Of a DNA stretch of 64,000 nucleotides, positions 45,047 to 55,509 are shown one piece after another. Within the stretch, counting starts at the first letter, position 1; each line of letters begins with the position of its first letter. The position numbers were made by a program, and so were the translations under genes. The notes beneath the pieces were generated by a model, which was given only the letters and a program-made list of their open reading frames with translations, did not search any database and had not been told where the DNA came from. The DNA is from Sphingomonas yabuuchiae (GTDB taxonomy: Bacteria > Pseudomonadota > Alphaproteobacteria > Sphingomonadales > Sphingomonadaceae). Where the stretch lies: positions 1 to 64,000 of the forward strand of contig NZ_JACHNX010000005.1 of assembly GCF_014199595.1 (NCBI RefSeq), given 5' to 3'.

Positions 45047-45973
45047 ATGCGTCTGGTTCCGCTCCTAATCCTCGGTATGACGTCGGCGGTCGCGCTCGCA
45101 CAAGGAAGCGCGCAGCCCTTCATGGTCGGCGGGCGCGGCTTCGCCACGCTGCAAGCGGCTGTCACGGCGATCGGCGATGGCGAGGGCACGATCCGCATCG
45201 CGCCGGGCACCTACCGCGAATGCGCGATCCAGGGGGCGGGGCGGATCAGCTATGTCGCGACCGAGCCGGGCAAGGTCATCTTCACCCGCATCGCCTGCGA
45301 GGGGAAGGCGGCGCTGGTCCTGCGTGGGCGGGGGGCTTCGGTCCAAGGCATCGTCTTCAGCCATATCGAGGTCGGCGATGGCAATGGCGCGGGCATCCGC
45401 ATCGAAAAGGGGCCGCTGTCCGTCAGCAACGCGATGTTCCTTGACAGCCAGTCGGGCATCCTGTCGGCCGAGGACCCCAATGGCACCGTCACCGTCGACC
45501 ACTCGACCTTTTCCGGCCTGGGCAACGACCCGACCGGCAACGGCGCGCACGGCATCTATATGGGCCGCTACAAGTCCCTACGCGTCACCGCCTGCCGCTT
45601 CGAGCATGGGCAGGGAGGCCATTACGTCAAGAGCCGGGCGCCTTATGTCGAGGTGCTCGACAGCAGCTTCGACGACAGCAAGGGCCACTCGACCAATTAT
45701 ATGATCGACCTATCCAACGGCGCGAAGGGGCGGATCGCGGGGAACGAGTTCGTCTTCGGCCGCGACAAGGACAATCACTCGACGCTGATCACCGTCGCGC
45801 CGGAGGGGGCCAAGAACGACTCGTCGGGCTTGGTGATCGAAAACAACCGCGCCCGCCTGGCCCCCGGCGTCGATTTCAAGCCGGTCTTCGTCGGCAACTG
45901 GTCGGGCGAGCCGCTGGTAATCCGGGGCAATATCCTGGGCGCCGGCATCACGCCGACCGCTCGGCGGTTCTAG
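45047..45973 (+). CDS. Secreted right-handed beta-helix protein, unknown function
   Basis: A 308-residue protein with a signal peptide (MRLVPLLILGMTSAVALAQG). A parallel beta-helix begins with FATLQAAVTAIGDGEGTIRIAPGTY, the usual start of pectate-lyase-like or carbohydrate-interacting helices. Repeated turns follow, such as GIVFSHIEVGDGNGAGIRIEKG and NAMFLDSQSGILS. No catalytic site is certain. It may bind or cleave surface polysaccharide, in line with the glycan genes nearby. ATG 45047 is preceded by AGGA; the upstream open frame is REP-derived. Confidence 0.8.
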   Translation: MRLVPLLILGMTSAVALAQGSAQPFMVGGRGFATLQAAVTAIGDGEGTIRIAPGTYRECAIQGAGRISYVATEPGKVIFTRIACEGKAALVLRGRGASVQGIVFSHIEVGDGNGAGIRIEKGPLSVSNAMFLDSQSGILSAEDPNGTVTVDHSTFSGLGNDPTGNGAHGIYMGRYKSLRVTACRFEHGQGGHYVKSRAPYVEVLDSSFDDSKGHSTNYMIDLSNGAKGRIAGNEFVFGRDKDNHSTLITVAPEGAKNDSSGLVIENNRARLAPGVDFKPVFVGNWSGEPLVIRGNILGAGITPTARRF

Positions 45974-46005
45974 ACCGGATCGACATCACATCGAGCCAAC
46001 GTGAG

Positions 46006-46095
46006 CCCCTCCCCTGAAGGGGAGGGGTTGGGGTGGGGCCTCGCCACGAACGCCGCGCTTGCGGATACGCCCCACCCCTGAAGGGGAGGGGTGGG
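46006..46095. repeat. REP pair, family D
   Basis: CCCCTCCCCTGAAGGGGAGGGG occurs at 46006-46027, followed by TTGGGGTGGGGC. A second copy with its CGCCCCACCCC tail in inverse order is at about 46070-46095. It lies between the beta-helix gene and the convergent VCBS-like gene. Confidence 0.7.
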
Positions 46096-46249
46096 TCCAT
46101 CTCAGGTCATCGCAATCCAGGGCGGATCGATACTCGAATACGCCTTTCCCCGCGCGCCCGTCCCAAGGAAGGGTAAGCGATGAGGACCATCGATCCGCCC
46201 GGTCTCCATGCGGGCCTGTCGCAGACACGTCGCCACAGGCCCGACAGGG

Positions 46250-47053
46250 TCAGATCAACAGGTAAATATCGTCGAACAATAGGGTCGGAAGGCCGTCGAA
46301 TTCGCCCGCCACGACATTCGGAATATAATAGGAGACGCGGTCGATCTTGCCCATTTCCGCAAGCGAGACATGCTGTTGGTCCGAGATGGTGGTCGCATCG
46401 AGATTGACCGTCTTGGTGCCCACCAGTCTGCCGTCGCGATATCCCTGAAATACGACAACGGCCGTGACGGGCGAGGAATTTCCGGTTGCGACCGTCATGT
46501 CGGTCAGCACGAAGTCGGCGCCCGTGCTCGAGAAGAATCCGAGGCCCCATGGGTCGGCTTGCCAATGCCCGTTGCCGTTTTCGCTGCCAAACATCATCTG
46601 ATCACCGTCATATGTGGTGCCGAACGACAGGATGTCGAGCGTCGGGTTCTTGTCGAAGGTGTAGACGGTTTCGCGGACCTGGCTCGTCTTGCCGACATTA
46701 ATGTCCATGGTGAGATAGGCGAAGTCGGTCTTTCCCATCTTGTCGCTGATCTTGTAGGGAATATTCTCGGTCAGGACCGTGCCGCCGGCTGTGGCGGTCT
46801 TGACGCTTTCATTCAGCGCATAAGTAAAGCTGCCATCCGCCTTGATTCGGAATGTGCCATATTTCCCCGCTACTTCAGTTGTCCCGGAATCGGTCAGGCT
46901 GACGCGGCTGCCGCCGAAGAAGCGGAGCGCTTTTTCGCCATTATCACCTTCGCGATCATTATTCAGGATGTTGCCTGACATGACATCGGTCGACGAAAAC
47001 CTGTAATAATCATCCTTTGCGAACAAGCCATAGCCGTACAGATTGTCGTGCAC
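46250..47053 (-). CDS. VCBS/cadherin-like domain protein, probably surface-exposed
   Basis: A 267-residue protein starting at GTG 47053 (TTG 47056 is possible) behind GGGGAGG. Residues about 50-90 contain RVSLTDSGTTEVAGKYGTF and KADGSFTYALNES, the signature of VCBS/bacterial cadherin-like repeats of adhesins. The C-terminal half is a beta-rich domain ending LLFDDIYLLI. No signal peptide is seen, so if exported it may use type I secretion. Codon use is less GC-rich than in neighbouring genes. The function is unproven. Confidence 0.7.
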   Translation of the reverse strand: MHDNLYGYGLFAKDDYYRFSSTDVMSGNILNNDREGDNGEKALRFFGGSRVSLTDSGTTEVAGKYGTFRIKADGSFTYALNESVKTATAGGTVLTENIPYKISDKMGKTDFAYLTMDINVGKTSQVRETVYTFDKNPTLDILSFGTTYDGDQMMFGSENGNGHWQADPWGLGFFSSTGADFVLTDMTVATGNSSPVTAVVVFQGYRDGRLVGTKTVNLDATTISDQQHVSLAEMGKIDRVSYYIPNVVAGEFDGLPTLLFDDIYLLI

Positions 47054-47305
47054 CAAGTTTACCTCCCCTGTTAACCATCATGACGATACGGTCATTTCTG
47101 GGCCGGTCAATCGGCAAGGGGGATAGAGTCCGACTTCGACGCCATGGATTGATCCGAAAAACGGAAAGTTGCCCCAAGGGCAGGGCGGACATGAAGGCAT
47201 GTCCACATCAATCATGTCGGATATGGATGCATTCCCGGTCCGGTGGTCGGCGAACCTAAGGGGGGGATCTGGCTTCGTTTGTCGCTCTTCTCGGGGGAAA
47301 TCGGA

Positions 47306-48673
47306 TTATGCTGCCGCTGAAGGTCGGCCAGGAATGAAACGACCGGGCACCTGCTTCACCCGCGCCTCGCGGGACTTGCGGGTGAGATAGGTATCCAGCC
47401 CGATCTGCGCGGCGATCAGTTGATAGAGGAAGGGGTTGTACGCGATCCCGACAAAGGCCGCGCCGAGCAGATAGATCATATGCCCATGCTGGAGCGCGCC
47501 GGCCAGTTGGCCGCCCCAGTGCAGCGGGTCGTCGGTGCTGCGATAACGCCGCCGCAGCGCCTCCATCCGCAACAGCCCCGCGATGTTGATGCCCAGCCAC
47601 AGGAACAGCCCCGGCCAGCCCTGTTCGCCCAGCATCTCGAAATAGCTGGAGTGATAGGCGCGGGCGCGGTCGGTCGTGACCTTTCGCTGGACCTTGCTGT
47701 CATGCGCGGAACCCTCGACGACGGTCAGGTCGTAGCGGAAGCTGTTCTGGAGATAGGCGTCGAACCCACCGCCGAACGGATTGGAGGCGGCATAGCCCAG
47801 GGTCCATTTCCACACCGCCAGCCGGGTCGAGGCGGACTCGTCCCCCTGATAGCTGCGGATCGTGTTCATCCGCTCGGTATAGGAAGAGGGGAGCAGCGGC
47901 ACGACCGCCATGCCCGCCACCGCCAGCATGCCGATATAGAGCAGCCGCCGCTTTACATCGCGCAGCATCAGGATGGCGAGTAGCCCGATACACAGCAGCC
48001 CCGTCCGCGCCGAGGTGCCGACCGGGATCAGCAGGCAGGCGAAGATCAGCCCGATCCCGAACGCCCGCACCCGTAGGTCGGGCGGATAGACCGTGCCGTA
48101 TCGCATGAACCACAGGATGATCGGAATGACCGCGATCGCTGCGGTCGAGATGATGCTGCCTTCGTACAGCCCGGCATTGTTGCTGACCATCAGGTTCAGC
48201 TCGCCATAGCCGCCGCCGGAGAACAGCGTCTTGATGCCCCCAACGATCACGATCGACGCGACCGACAGCATCATGAACAGCAGCAACGCCTCGATCCTGA
48301 GCCGGGTGCGCAGGGTCAGCGGCAGGAAGACGGCAAAGGCCAGCGCCTTCCACACCCAGTCCCATTTCTCCTTCGCCTCGGTGGGGAAGTCGGCGCCGAA
48401 AAAGGTGGTGAGGGCGCAATAGGCCAGCAGCAGCAGGATCGCGCCCTGCCGCACGGTGAACCGGCTGTCGCGCTTGTCGTCGAACATAGCCCAGCCGCCC
48501 ACCGCCGCGATCACCGCCATCAACGAGATGGGCACGGTGTTGAGCAGATAATAGGTCAGCCGCTGCGGCGAGACGATGTCGATATAGATATAGGCCAGCA
48601 CCATCAGGAACGGCCGCCGCAGCCCCAGCGCAAAGAGGCTGAACAGAAATCCGATCAGGAACAGGTCACGCAT
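47306..48673 (-). CDS. O-antigen-ligase-like membrane protein, exosortase-A-system type
   Basis: A 455-residue polytopic protein with about 11 membrane helices, starting MRDLFLIGFLFSLFALGLRRPFLM. The Wzy/WaaL-type periplasmic loop lies near TRLAVWKWTLGYAASNPFGGGFDAY. PVGTSARTGLLCIG matches the putative O-glycosylation ligases associated with exosortase A (a TIGR03097-like group, from memory). It probably polymerises or transfers a surface glycan. Its start overlaps the stop of a small upstream gene by eight bases. Confidence 0.85.
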   Translation of the reverse strand: MRDLFLIGFLFSLFALGLRRPFLMVLAYIYIDIVSPQRLTYYLLNTVPISLMAVIAAVGGWAMFDDKRDSRFTVRQGAILLLLAYCALTTFFGADFPTEAKEKWDWVWKALAFAVFLPLTLRTRLRIEALLLFMMLSVASIVIVGGIKTLFSGGGYGELNLMVSNNAGLYEGSIISTAAIAVIPIILWFMRYGTVYPPDLRVRAFGIGLIFACLLIPVGTSARTGLLCIGLLAILMLRDVKRRLLYIGMLAVAGMAVVPLLPSSYTERMNTIRSYQGDESASTRLAVWKWTLGYAASNPFGGGFDAYLQNSFRYDLTVVEGSAHDSKVQRKVTTDRARAYHSSYFEMLGEQGWPGLFLWLGINIAGLLRMEALRRRYRSTDDPLHWGGQLAGALQHGHMIYLLGAAFVGIAYNPFLYQLIAAQIGLDTYLTRKSREARVKQVPGRFIPGRPSAAA

Positions 48674-48827
48674 CGTCGAGACGCCGCTTGGCCATGGGCT
48701 TCCTGCCATGTCTGCTCGCGGCGGGGCCGGTATCGCCTTCCTGGTCCAGGTCGCGCCGTCCGACCAGCCTCCATGCCGCGATCAGCATCAGGCCATGGGT
48801 CAGGAGAAGGGCAAAGCTGTCGATCAT
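48666..48827 (-). CDS. Small (53-residue) membrane protein overlapping the O-ligase start
   Basis: This ORF begins at ATG 48827 with GAGGAAA about seven bases upstream. It starts MIDSFALLLTHGLMLIAAWR, one membrane helix, and continues with a charged tail containing VGRRDLDQEGD. Its TGA stop overlaps the O-ligase ATG region (ATGCGTGA), a sign of coupled translation. It lies directly behind the divergent promoter at 48844-48901. I believe similar tiny proteins occur at this place in other sphingomonads, but that is from memory. Confidence 0.6.
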   Translation of the reverse strand: MIDSFALLLTHGLMLIAAWRLVGRRDLDQEGDTGPAASRHGRKPMAKRRLDDA

Positions 48828-48843
48828 CGCCCGTTTCCTCAAA

Positions 48844-48901
48844 CCCTTAACGCCGCTTCCGGGACCTGCTTATAAACCGGCGGTTGACGCGGCGTTAAGG
48901 G
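48844..48901. promoter_or_regulatory. Symmetric divergent promoter sharing one -10 hexamer
   Basis: A 13-base arm (CCCTTAACGCCGC) at 48844-48856 is inverted perfectly at 48889-48901. The dyad centre is the self-complementary TTATAA at 48870-48875. On both strands TTAACG stands exactly 17 bases before this TTATAA, so each strand has a full -35/-10 arrangement using the same -10. The plus promoter would serve the glycosyltransferase; the minus promoter would serve the 53-residue protein and the O-ligase. Confidence 0.65.
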
Positions 48902-48906
48902 CTGGC

Positions 48907-50127
48907 ATGACAGGTCGTAAGCTGATGCGTATCCTGCATATCCTAGACCATGGGCTGCCGCTGCAAAGTGGCTATACCTTTCGCACCCGTGCCATCCTGA
49001 AGGCGCAGGAGGGGGCGGGGCATGACGTCGCGGCGGTGACGGGTGTTCGGCAGGGGGCAGGGGATGCCGCCGTCGAGACGCTCGACGGCCTGACCTTCTA
49101 TCGCACGCCGGTTGCGATGCGCGCTGGGCTGGTCGGCGAGGCTGCCGGGCTGGCCGCGCATGTCCGGGCGATCGACCGGGCGGTGACGGCCTTCCGGCCC
49201 GACATTCTTCACGCCCATTCGCCCGTGCTCGACGCGCTGGCCGGGCTCGCTATCGCGCGGCGGCGGCGATTGCCGCTGGTCTATGAGATTCGCGCCTTTT
49301 GGGAGGATGCCGCGGTCGGCAACGGCACCGGTACGGCCGGAAGCGCCCGCTACCGCGTGACGCGCGCGCTGGAAAGCTGGGCCTGTCGGCGCGCCGATGC
49401 GATTGCGGTGATCTGCGAAGGCTTGCGCGGCGACCTGATCGCGCGGGGGCTGCCGCAGGACAAGATCATCGTTTCGCCCAATGGCGTCGATCTGGGGCTG
49501 TTCGGCCAGCCGCTCGCCCGCGATGAAGCGCTGGCCGAGGAACTGGGACTGGCCGATGCCGAGGTGATCGGCTTCATCGGCAGCTTCTATGATTATGAAG
49601 GGCTGGACGACCTGATCGCCGCCATGCCGCGACTGGTGGCCGCACGACCCAAGGCGCGGCTGTTGCTGGTCGGCGGCGGCCCGATGGAAGCGGCGCTGCG
49701 GGCGCAGGCGGACCGTTCGCCCGTGGCGGCGGCGATCCGCTTCGTCGGGCGGGTGCCGCACCAGCAGGTGGAACGATATTACAGCATGGTCGATATCCTG
49801 GCCTATCCGCGCAAGAAGATGCGGCTGACCGATCTCGTCACGCCGCTGAAACCGTTGGAGGCCATGGCGCAGGGCAAGCTGGTCGCCGCATCCGATGTCG
49901 GGGGGCATCGCGAGCTGATCGAGGATGGGCGGACGGGTACGTTGTTCGCGCCCGACGATCCGGCGGCGATTGCCGATGCGCTGGCCGCCCTGCTGGCCGA
50001 TCGCGGCGGCTGGGACGCGCGGCGCGCGGCGGGCCGGGCGTTCGTAGAAAGGGAACGCAATTGGGCGTCGAATATCCGGCGTTACGAACCTGTTTACCAA
50101 CGATTGTTAGACGGGGCGAAGACGTAA
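48907..50127 (+). CDS. Glycosyltransferase, exosortase-A-associated (GT4-type, TIGR04063-like)
   Basis: A 406-residue cytoplasmic GT-B glycosyltransferase. The family start MRILHILDHGLPLQSGYTFR is followed by ILHAHSPVLDALAG, YEIRAFWEDAAVGNGT and VSPNGVDLGLF. A C-terminal nucleotide-sugar domain has GFIGSFYDYEGLDDLI and TPLKPLEAMAQGKLV with the retaining-GT Glu. The match is to the glycosyltransferase found with PEP-CTERM/exosortase A loci. ATG 48907 has AAGGG upstream; ATG 48925 is the family-typical start. The next gene starts four bases after the stop. Confidence 0.87.
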   Translation: MTGRKLMRILHILDHGLPLQSGYTFRTRAILKAQEGAGHDVAAVTGVRQGAGDAAVETLDGLTFYRTPVAMRAGLVGEAAGLAAHVRAIDRAVTAFRPDILHAHSPVLDALAGLAIARRRRLPLVYEIRAFWEDAAVGNGTGTAGSARYRVTRALESWACRRADAIAVICEGLRGDLIARGLPQDKIIVSPNGVDLGLFGQPLARDEALAEELGLADAEVIGFIGSFYDYEGLDDLIAAMPRLVAARPKARLLLVGGGPMEAALRAQADRSPVAAAIRFVGRVPHQQVERYYSMVDILAYPRKKMRLTDLVTPLKPLEAMAQGKLVAASDVGGHRELIEDGRTGTLFAPDDPAAIADALAALLADRGGWDARRAAGRAFVERERNWASNIRRYEPVYQRLLDGAKT

Positions 50128-50131
50128 GATC

Positions 50132-50812
50132 ATGACCTTCACCGCCATGCCCCCTCAACGACGCTTTGGACCTGCCTGGATCGGCGGGGCCGTCGGACTG
50201 TTCGCGATCCTGCTCGTCATGATCGTGCCCGACTGGCGGCTCGAGTCGCTGGTCTCGAGCCTGAGCCTCGGCGATATCCTGGCCGCCGCCCGACCGCCGC
50301 TGGGCATGAAGGCGCGGGTGCTGCTCGCGCTGGTCGCGGGGCTGGGGGCGGGGGCCGTGACCTGGGCGGTCGTTTATCTGCTCTGGGGACCCGGTGGTCT
50401 GCTCGCGCGCCGTGCCAAGCCGGTGCGCGACGACGATGACGAGGATTATGTGCCCGCCGTACGCCGCTCCGACCGCCACCCGGACGCACCGCCGCGCCGC
50501 CCGTTGAACGCCGCCGAACTGGGCGCCCCGCCGCCGCCGCTCGAGGAGGACATTGTCGAGCGGACGCTGCCCGCCGATCTGGACCAGCCGCTTTCGGCCT
50601 ATGACCCGGAGGCGATCCTGTCGACGCCGCGCGAGCCCATGCGCCCGGCTCCGGCCGAACCCATGCCGATCCCGCCGATGCGCGAGCCGGCGCCGGAGGA
50701 ACGGGGTGCCGCCCTGCCGCTACCCGATCGACAGGATGAATCGATCGAGACGATGCTCGACCGGCTGGAGCGAGAGACGGCCCTTCGTAAGGCGCAGCAG
50801 CGCAGGATTTGA
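50132..50812 (+). CDS. Two-helix membrane protein with acidic, Pro-rich tail, unknown function
   Basis: A 226-residue protein. Two membrane segments (about 17-33 and 67-88) precede a long hydrophilic tail with an acidic run (RDDDDEDYVP), proline-rich stretches and a C-terminal charged helix (DESIETMLDRLERETALRKAQ). It directly follows the glycosyltransferase, so it probably serves the same polysaccharide pathway. I do not recognise the family. Confidence 0.7.
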   Translation: MTFTAMPPQRRFGPAWIGGAVGLFAILLVMIVPDWRLESLVSSLSLGDILAAARPPLGMKARVLLALVAGLGAGAVTWAVVYLLWGPGGLLARRAKPVRDDDDEDYVPAVRRSDRHPDAPPRRPLNAAELGAPPPPLEEDIVERTLPADLDQPLSAYDPEAILSTPREPMRPAPAEPMPIPPMREPAPEERGAALPLPDRQDESIETMLDRLERETALRKAQQRRI

Positions 50813-50814
50813 CG

Positions 50815-50960
50815 GGAAGGGGGGGGCGCCCCTCCACCACCGCTTCGCGGCGGCCCCCCTCCCCAAACACAGCTTGGGGAGGATTTGGTGCATCCTTATT
50901 CCTCCCTGTGCGAAGCACGGGGAGGGGGACCGCCCGGCGCAGCCGGGTGGTGGAGGGGCA
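50815..50960. repeat. REP pair (BIME-type), family C, reversed arms
   Basis: Here the order of the two units is opposite to other family C pairs, with the GGAGG ends facing inward. Hairpins are CCACCGC-TTC-GCGGCGG (near 50838), GTGC-GAA-GCAC (50908-50918) and ACCGCCCGGC-GCA-GCCGGGTGGT (50929-50951). It sits at the convergent junction before acnA. Confidence 0.72.
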
Positions 50961-50980
50961 TGATCCACCGCCACCCAAAC

Positions 50981-51019
50981 AAAAAGGCCCGCCCGGATCG
51001 CTCCGGACGGGCCTTTTTT
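50981..51019. terminator. Bidirectional intrinsic terminator
   Basis: AAAAAGGCCCG at 50981-50991 pairs with CGGGCCTTTTTT at 51008-51019, with a smaller inner stem. The A-run and T-run give terminators on both strands, for acnA (minus) and the 48.9-50.8 kb operon (plus). Confidence 0.85.
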
Positions 51020-51063
51020 CGTAACCGCGAAGGCGGACCTTTCGGCCCGCCCCCATGGGCAAC

Positions 51064-53751
<2,688 letters not shown>

Positions 53752-54036
53752 GGGCGTCCCTTCATGGTCGAGCCGGGCACGCCCAGTGGGACACGGCAGC
53801 ATGCAGCCGCGAGCAGGCGCGCCGGGGAAATCTCCGGTTGACGCCAGCGGCCTTAGCAAGGGGTTGCCCGACAGGGAAGGGTGCAGCGCAGTGAAAGCCA
53901 TTCGCAACTTCGGCCCGTAGCGAACCGCGTCCTGGCCCGGCACGGTCCGCAGCGGACGGCTGGTCGCAAGCGTGAAAATGCGTGGAACAGCCATGGTCGA
54001 TAGCGGGTTCAGATGGTCATGGATGGAGTTCGGACA
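53752..54036. other. Intergenic region upstream of acnA
   Basis: About 285 bases between the divergent acnA and the 36-codon ORF. No RNA gene and no clear promoter consensus was recognised. Confidence 0.4.
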
Positions 54037-54147
54037 ATGCGTGCCCTGAAGAATGATCGGTCGATCACCTTATATGGTCCTGCGGGACGCACGGGATCGG
54101 CCGATGGGCATGCGTTCGCCGTTCAGTGCCGGCGGTGGTGGAAATGA
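54037..54147 (+). CDS. Candidate 36-residue small protein, coupled to the next gene
   Basis: The ORF runs from ATG 54037, with GGAG about nine bases upstream, to a TGA that overlaps the next ATG as ATGA. The peptide begins [18 protein letters not shown] and ends in a basic aromatic cluster, QCRRWWK. It has no membrane helix. Its support is the ribosome-binding site, the exact four-base overlap and the order of the genes behind it. I do not recognise it, and chance cannot be excluded. Confidence 0.5.
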   Translation: MRALKNDRSITLYGPAGRTGSADGHAFAVQCRRWWK

Positions 54148-54344
54148 CCGGGAACCCGCCGCGCAAGGATGTCCGCCGCCCCGATCCGATCGTCGCCGTC
54201 GGCCTGCTGACCCAGCGCGATCTGGACGTGCTGGGGTCGGGATTTCGACGGTCTTTTCCGGTCGAGGAGGACACGGCCTTTGACGACCTGCTCCAGGCCC
54301 TCGATTCGATCGAGGCGATTCACGTGCCGCATCGGAAGGACTGA
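54144..54344 (+). CDS. Small acidic protein, unknown function
   Basis: A 66-residue protein from ATG 54144; GTG 54126 would add six residues. It contains PDPIVAVGLLTQRDLDVLG, FRRSFPVEEDTAFDDLL and a C-terminus DSIEAIHVPHRKD. It looks soluble and compact with no signal peptide. It is the second gene in a run of unrecognised small genes and is probably co-translated with the 36-codon ORF. Confidence 0.6.
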   Translation: MTGNPPRKDVRRPDPIVAVGLLTQRDLDVLGSGFRRSFPVEEDTAFDDLLQALDSIEAIHVPHRKD

Positions 54345-54496
54345 CGGGCCCGGAATAAGCGCCAAGAGCGATTAACCTTGATTATTAATGGTTCATCTCC
54401 CCCGCATCGGAGACGGAACCGCTTGGCGAGCCCCCGTCCGTCCGGCTAGGGCAGCGTCATGGCTGGACCGATTATCCGGCGCGACCGGAAAATGAG
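54345..54496 (+). promoter_or_regulatory. AT-rich patch before the HTH gene, likely promoter region
   Basis: Within this 152-base gap, 54371-54395 is clearly AT-rich (ATTAACCTTGATTATTAATG), standing out from its GC-rich surroundings. It is a good place for the promoter or an autoregulatory site of the HTH gene at 54497. No exact consensus is claimed. Confidence 0.35.
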
Positions 54497-55057
54497 ATGA
54501 CGCCCGAACGCTTCGCCCTGCTCACCCGCCGCCACCGCGAATGTCTTCGCGGGGTCAAGGCGCTCAAGGGCTCGAAGGAAATCGCCACCGAACTCGGCTT
54601 GGGAAAGTCGACCGTCGACAGCTATCTGGCCGAGGCGGTGCGGCTGCTCGGCGCGTGCAATCGGCGCGAGGCAGCGATGGCGCTGGACGAATATGAGGCC
54701 CAGGCAGACGCCCAGTCGAATGACCAAGCTATTGAAGAACAAGAAGAAGCTACCCCGCATAAAATCATACCCGATTTTACGGGGCTAGTTCCCGAACCGC
54801 CGACCATGCCACTTCCGATGGCACCGGATGGGAGTACGGTCGGTGGGGCGGTGCAGGACGGCCATGTCCACGCATCGCCCCGCTTGTCCCTTCCCGTCCG
54901 GCGGCAAGGGCAGACACGCAACGACATGAGCATGGCCGAAAGGCTGCTCTGGGTTCCCACGATCGCCGTCGCACTCGCCATCGGCTTCGGCATGCTGGCG
55001 ACGGGACTCGACGTGATGACCCGGGTGATCGGACGTTTGACGCATCTTGCCGGATGA
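54497..55057 (+). CDS. Membrane-tethered HTH protein (LuxR-type/sigma-region-4-like HTH plus C-terminal helix)
   Basis: A 186-residue protein. Residues about 5-55 (FALLTRRHRECLRGVKALKG, SKEIATELGLGKSTVDSYL) form a LuxR-C-terminal-like helix-turn-helix. A flexible acidic and proline-rich linker follows (about 62-145). The C-terminus has one membrane helix (about 150-172, LLWVPTIAVALAIGFGMLATG). It therefore looks like a one-component regulator anchored in the inner membrane. No sensor domain is evident, so the signal may come from a partner, perhaps one of the next genes. ATG 54497 has GGA upstream. Confidence 0.7.
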   Translation: MTPERFALLTRRHRECLRGVKALKGSKEIATELGLGKSTVDSYLAEAVRLLGACNRREAAMALDEYEAQADAQSNDQAIEEQEEATPHKIIPDFTGLVPEPPTMPLPMAPDGSTVGGAVQDGHVHASPRLSLPVRRQGQTRNDMSMAERLLWVPTIAVALAIGFGMLATGLDVMTRVIGRLTHLAG

Positions 55058-55109
55058 CCATCCTCCATGTCGCCCAGGGGCGCATGGACCAGATCAGGGG
55101 GCACAGGCG

Positions 55110-55457
55110 ATGACGACGGAACATGAAGCGGCTCTTCAGGTGACCCAGCTCCTGTGGAAGCTGGAAAACGAACTCGACACGGCGTTCGCCACGGCGGGCG
55201 AACTGGCGATGGCGCTGCCCCGTGCGCGCGCCGAGGCGCGGCTGTCGGCGGTGGTCGGCCAGCACGCCTTCGAAATGCTGGGCCAGGCGATGATGGCTAT
55301 CGGCCAGGCCCGGGGCCATGCGGTTCAGAGCCACCGGATTCTAGAAAAGGTCGGCCAGACCATCGGTTTCGATGCGGACGAATATGGCGACAACCGTCCC
55401 AAGCCGCCCCAGACGACCGGCATCGTCGAGGCCCTGCCGTTGCGCGCGGCCGCCTGA
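55110..55457 (+). CDS. Small helical protein, unknown function
   Basis: A 115-residue, mostly helical, soluble protein from ATG 55110. Helices include AALQVTQLLWKLENELDTAF and LSAVVGQHAFEMLGQAMMAI; the C-terminus is Pro/Ala-rich. It lies 52 bases after the HTH-membrane gene on the same strand. I do not recognise the family. A partner role for the regulator is only a guess from position. Confidence 0.6.
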   Translation: MTTEHEAALQVTQLLWKLENELDTAFATAGELAMALPRARAEARLSAVVGQHAFEMLGQAMMAIGQARGHAVQSHRILEKVGQTIGFDADEYGDNRPKPPQTTGIVEALPLRAAA

Positions 55458-55509
55458 TCCCGGCGCGACGCGGCGTGTCCTTCTCCCATCCTGGCCAGCG
55501 GGGCACGCC

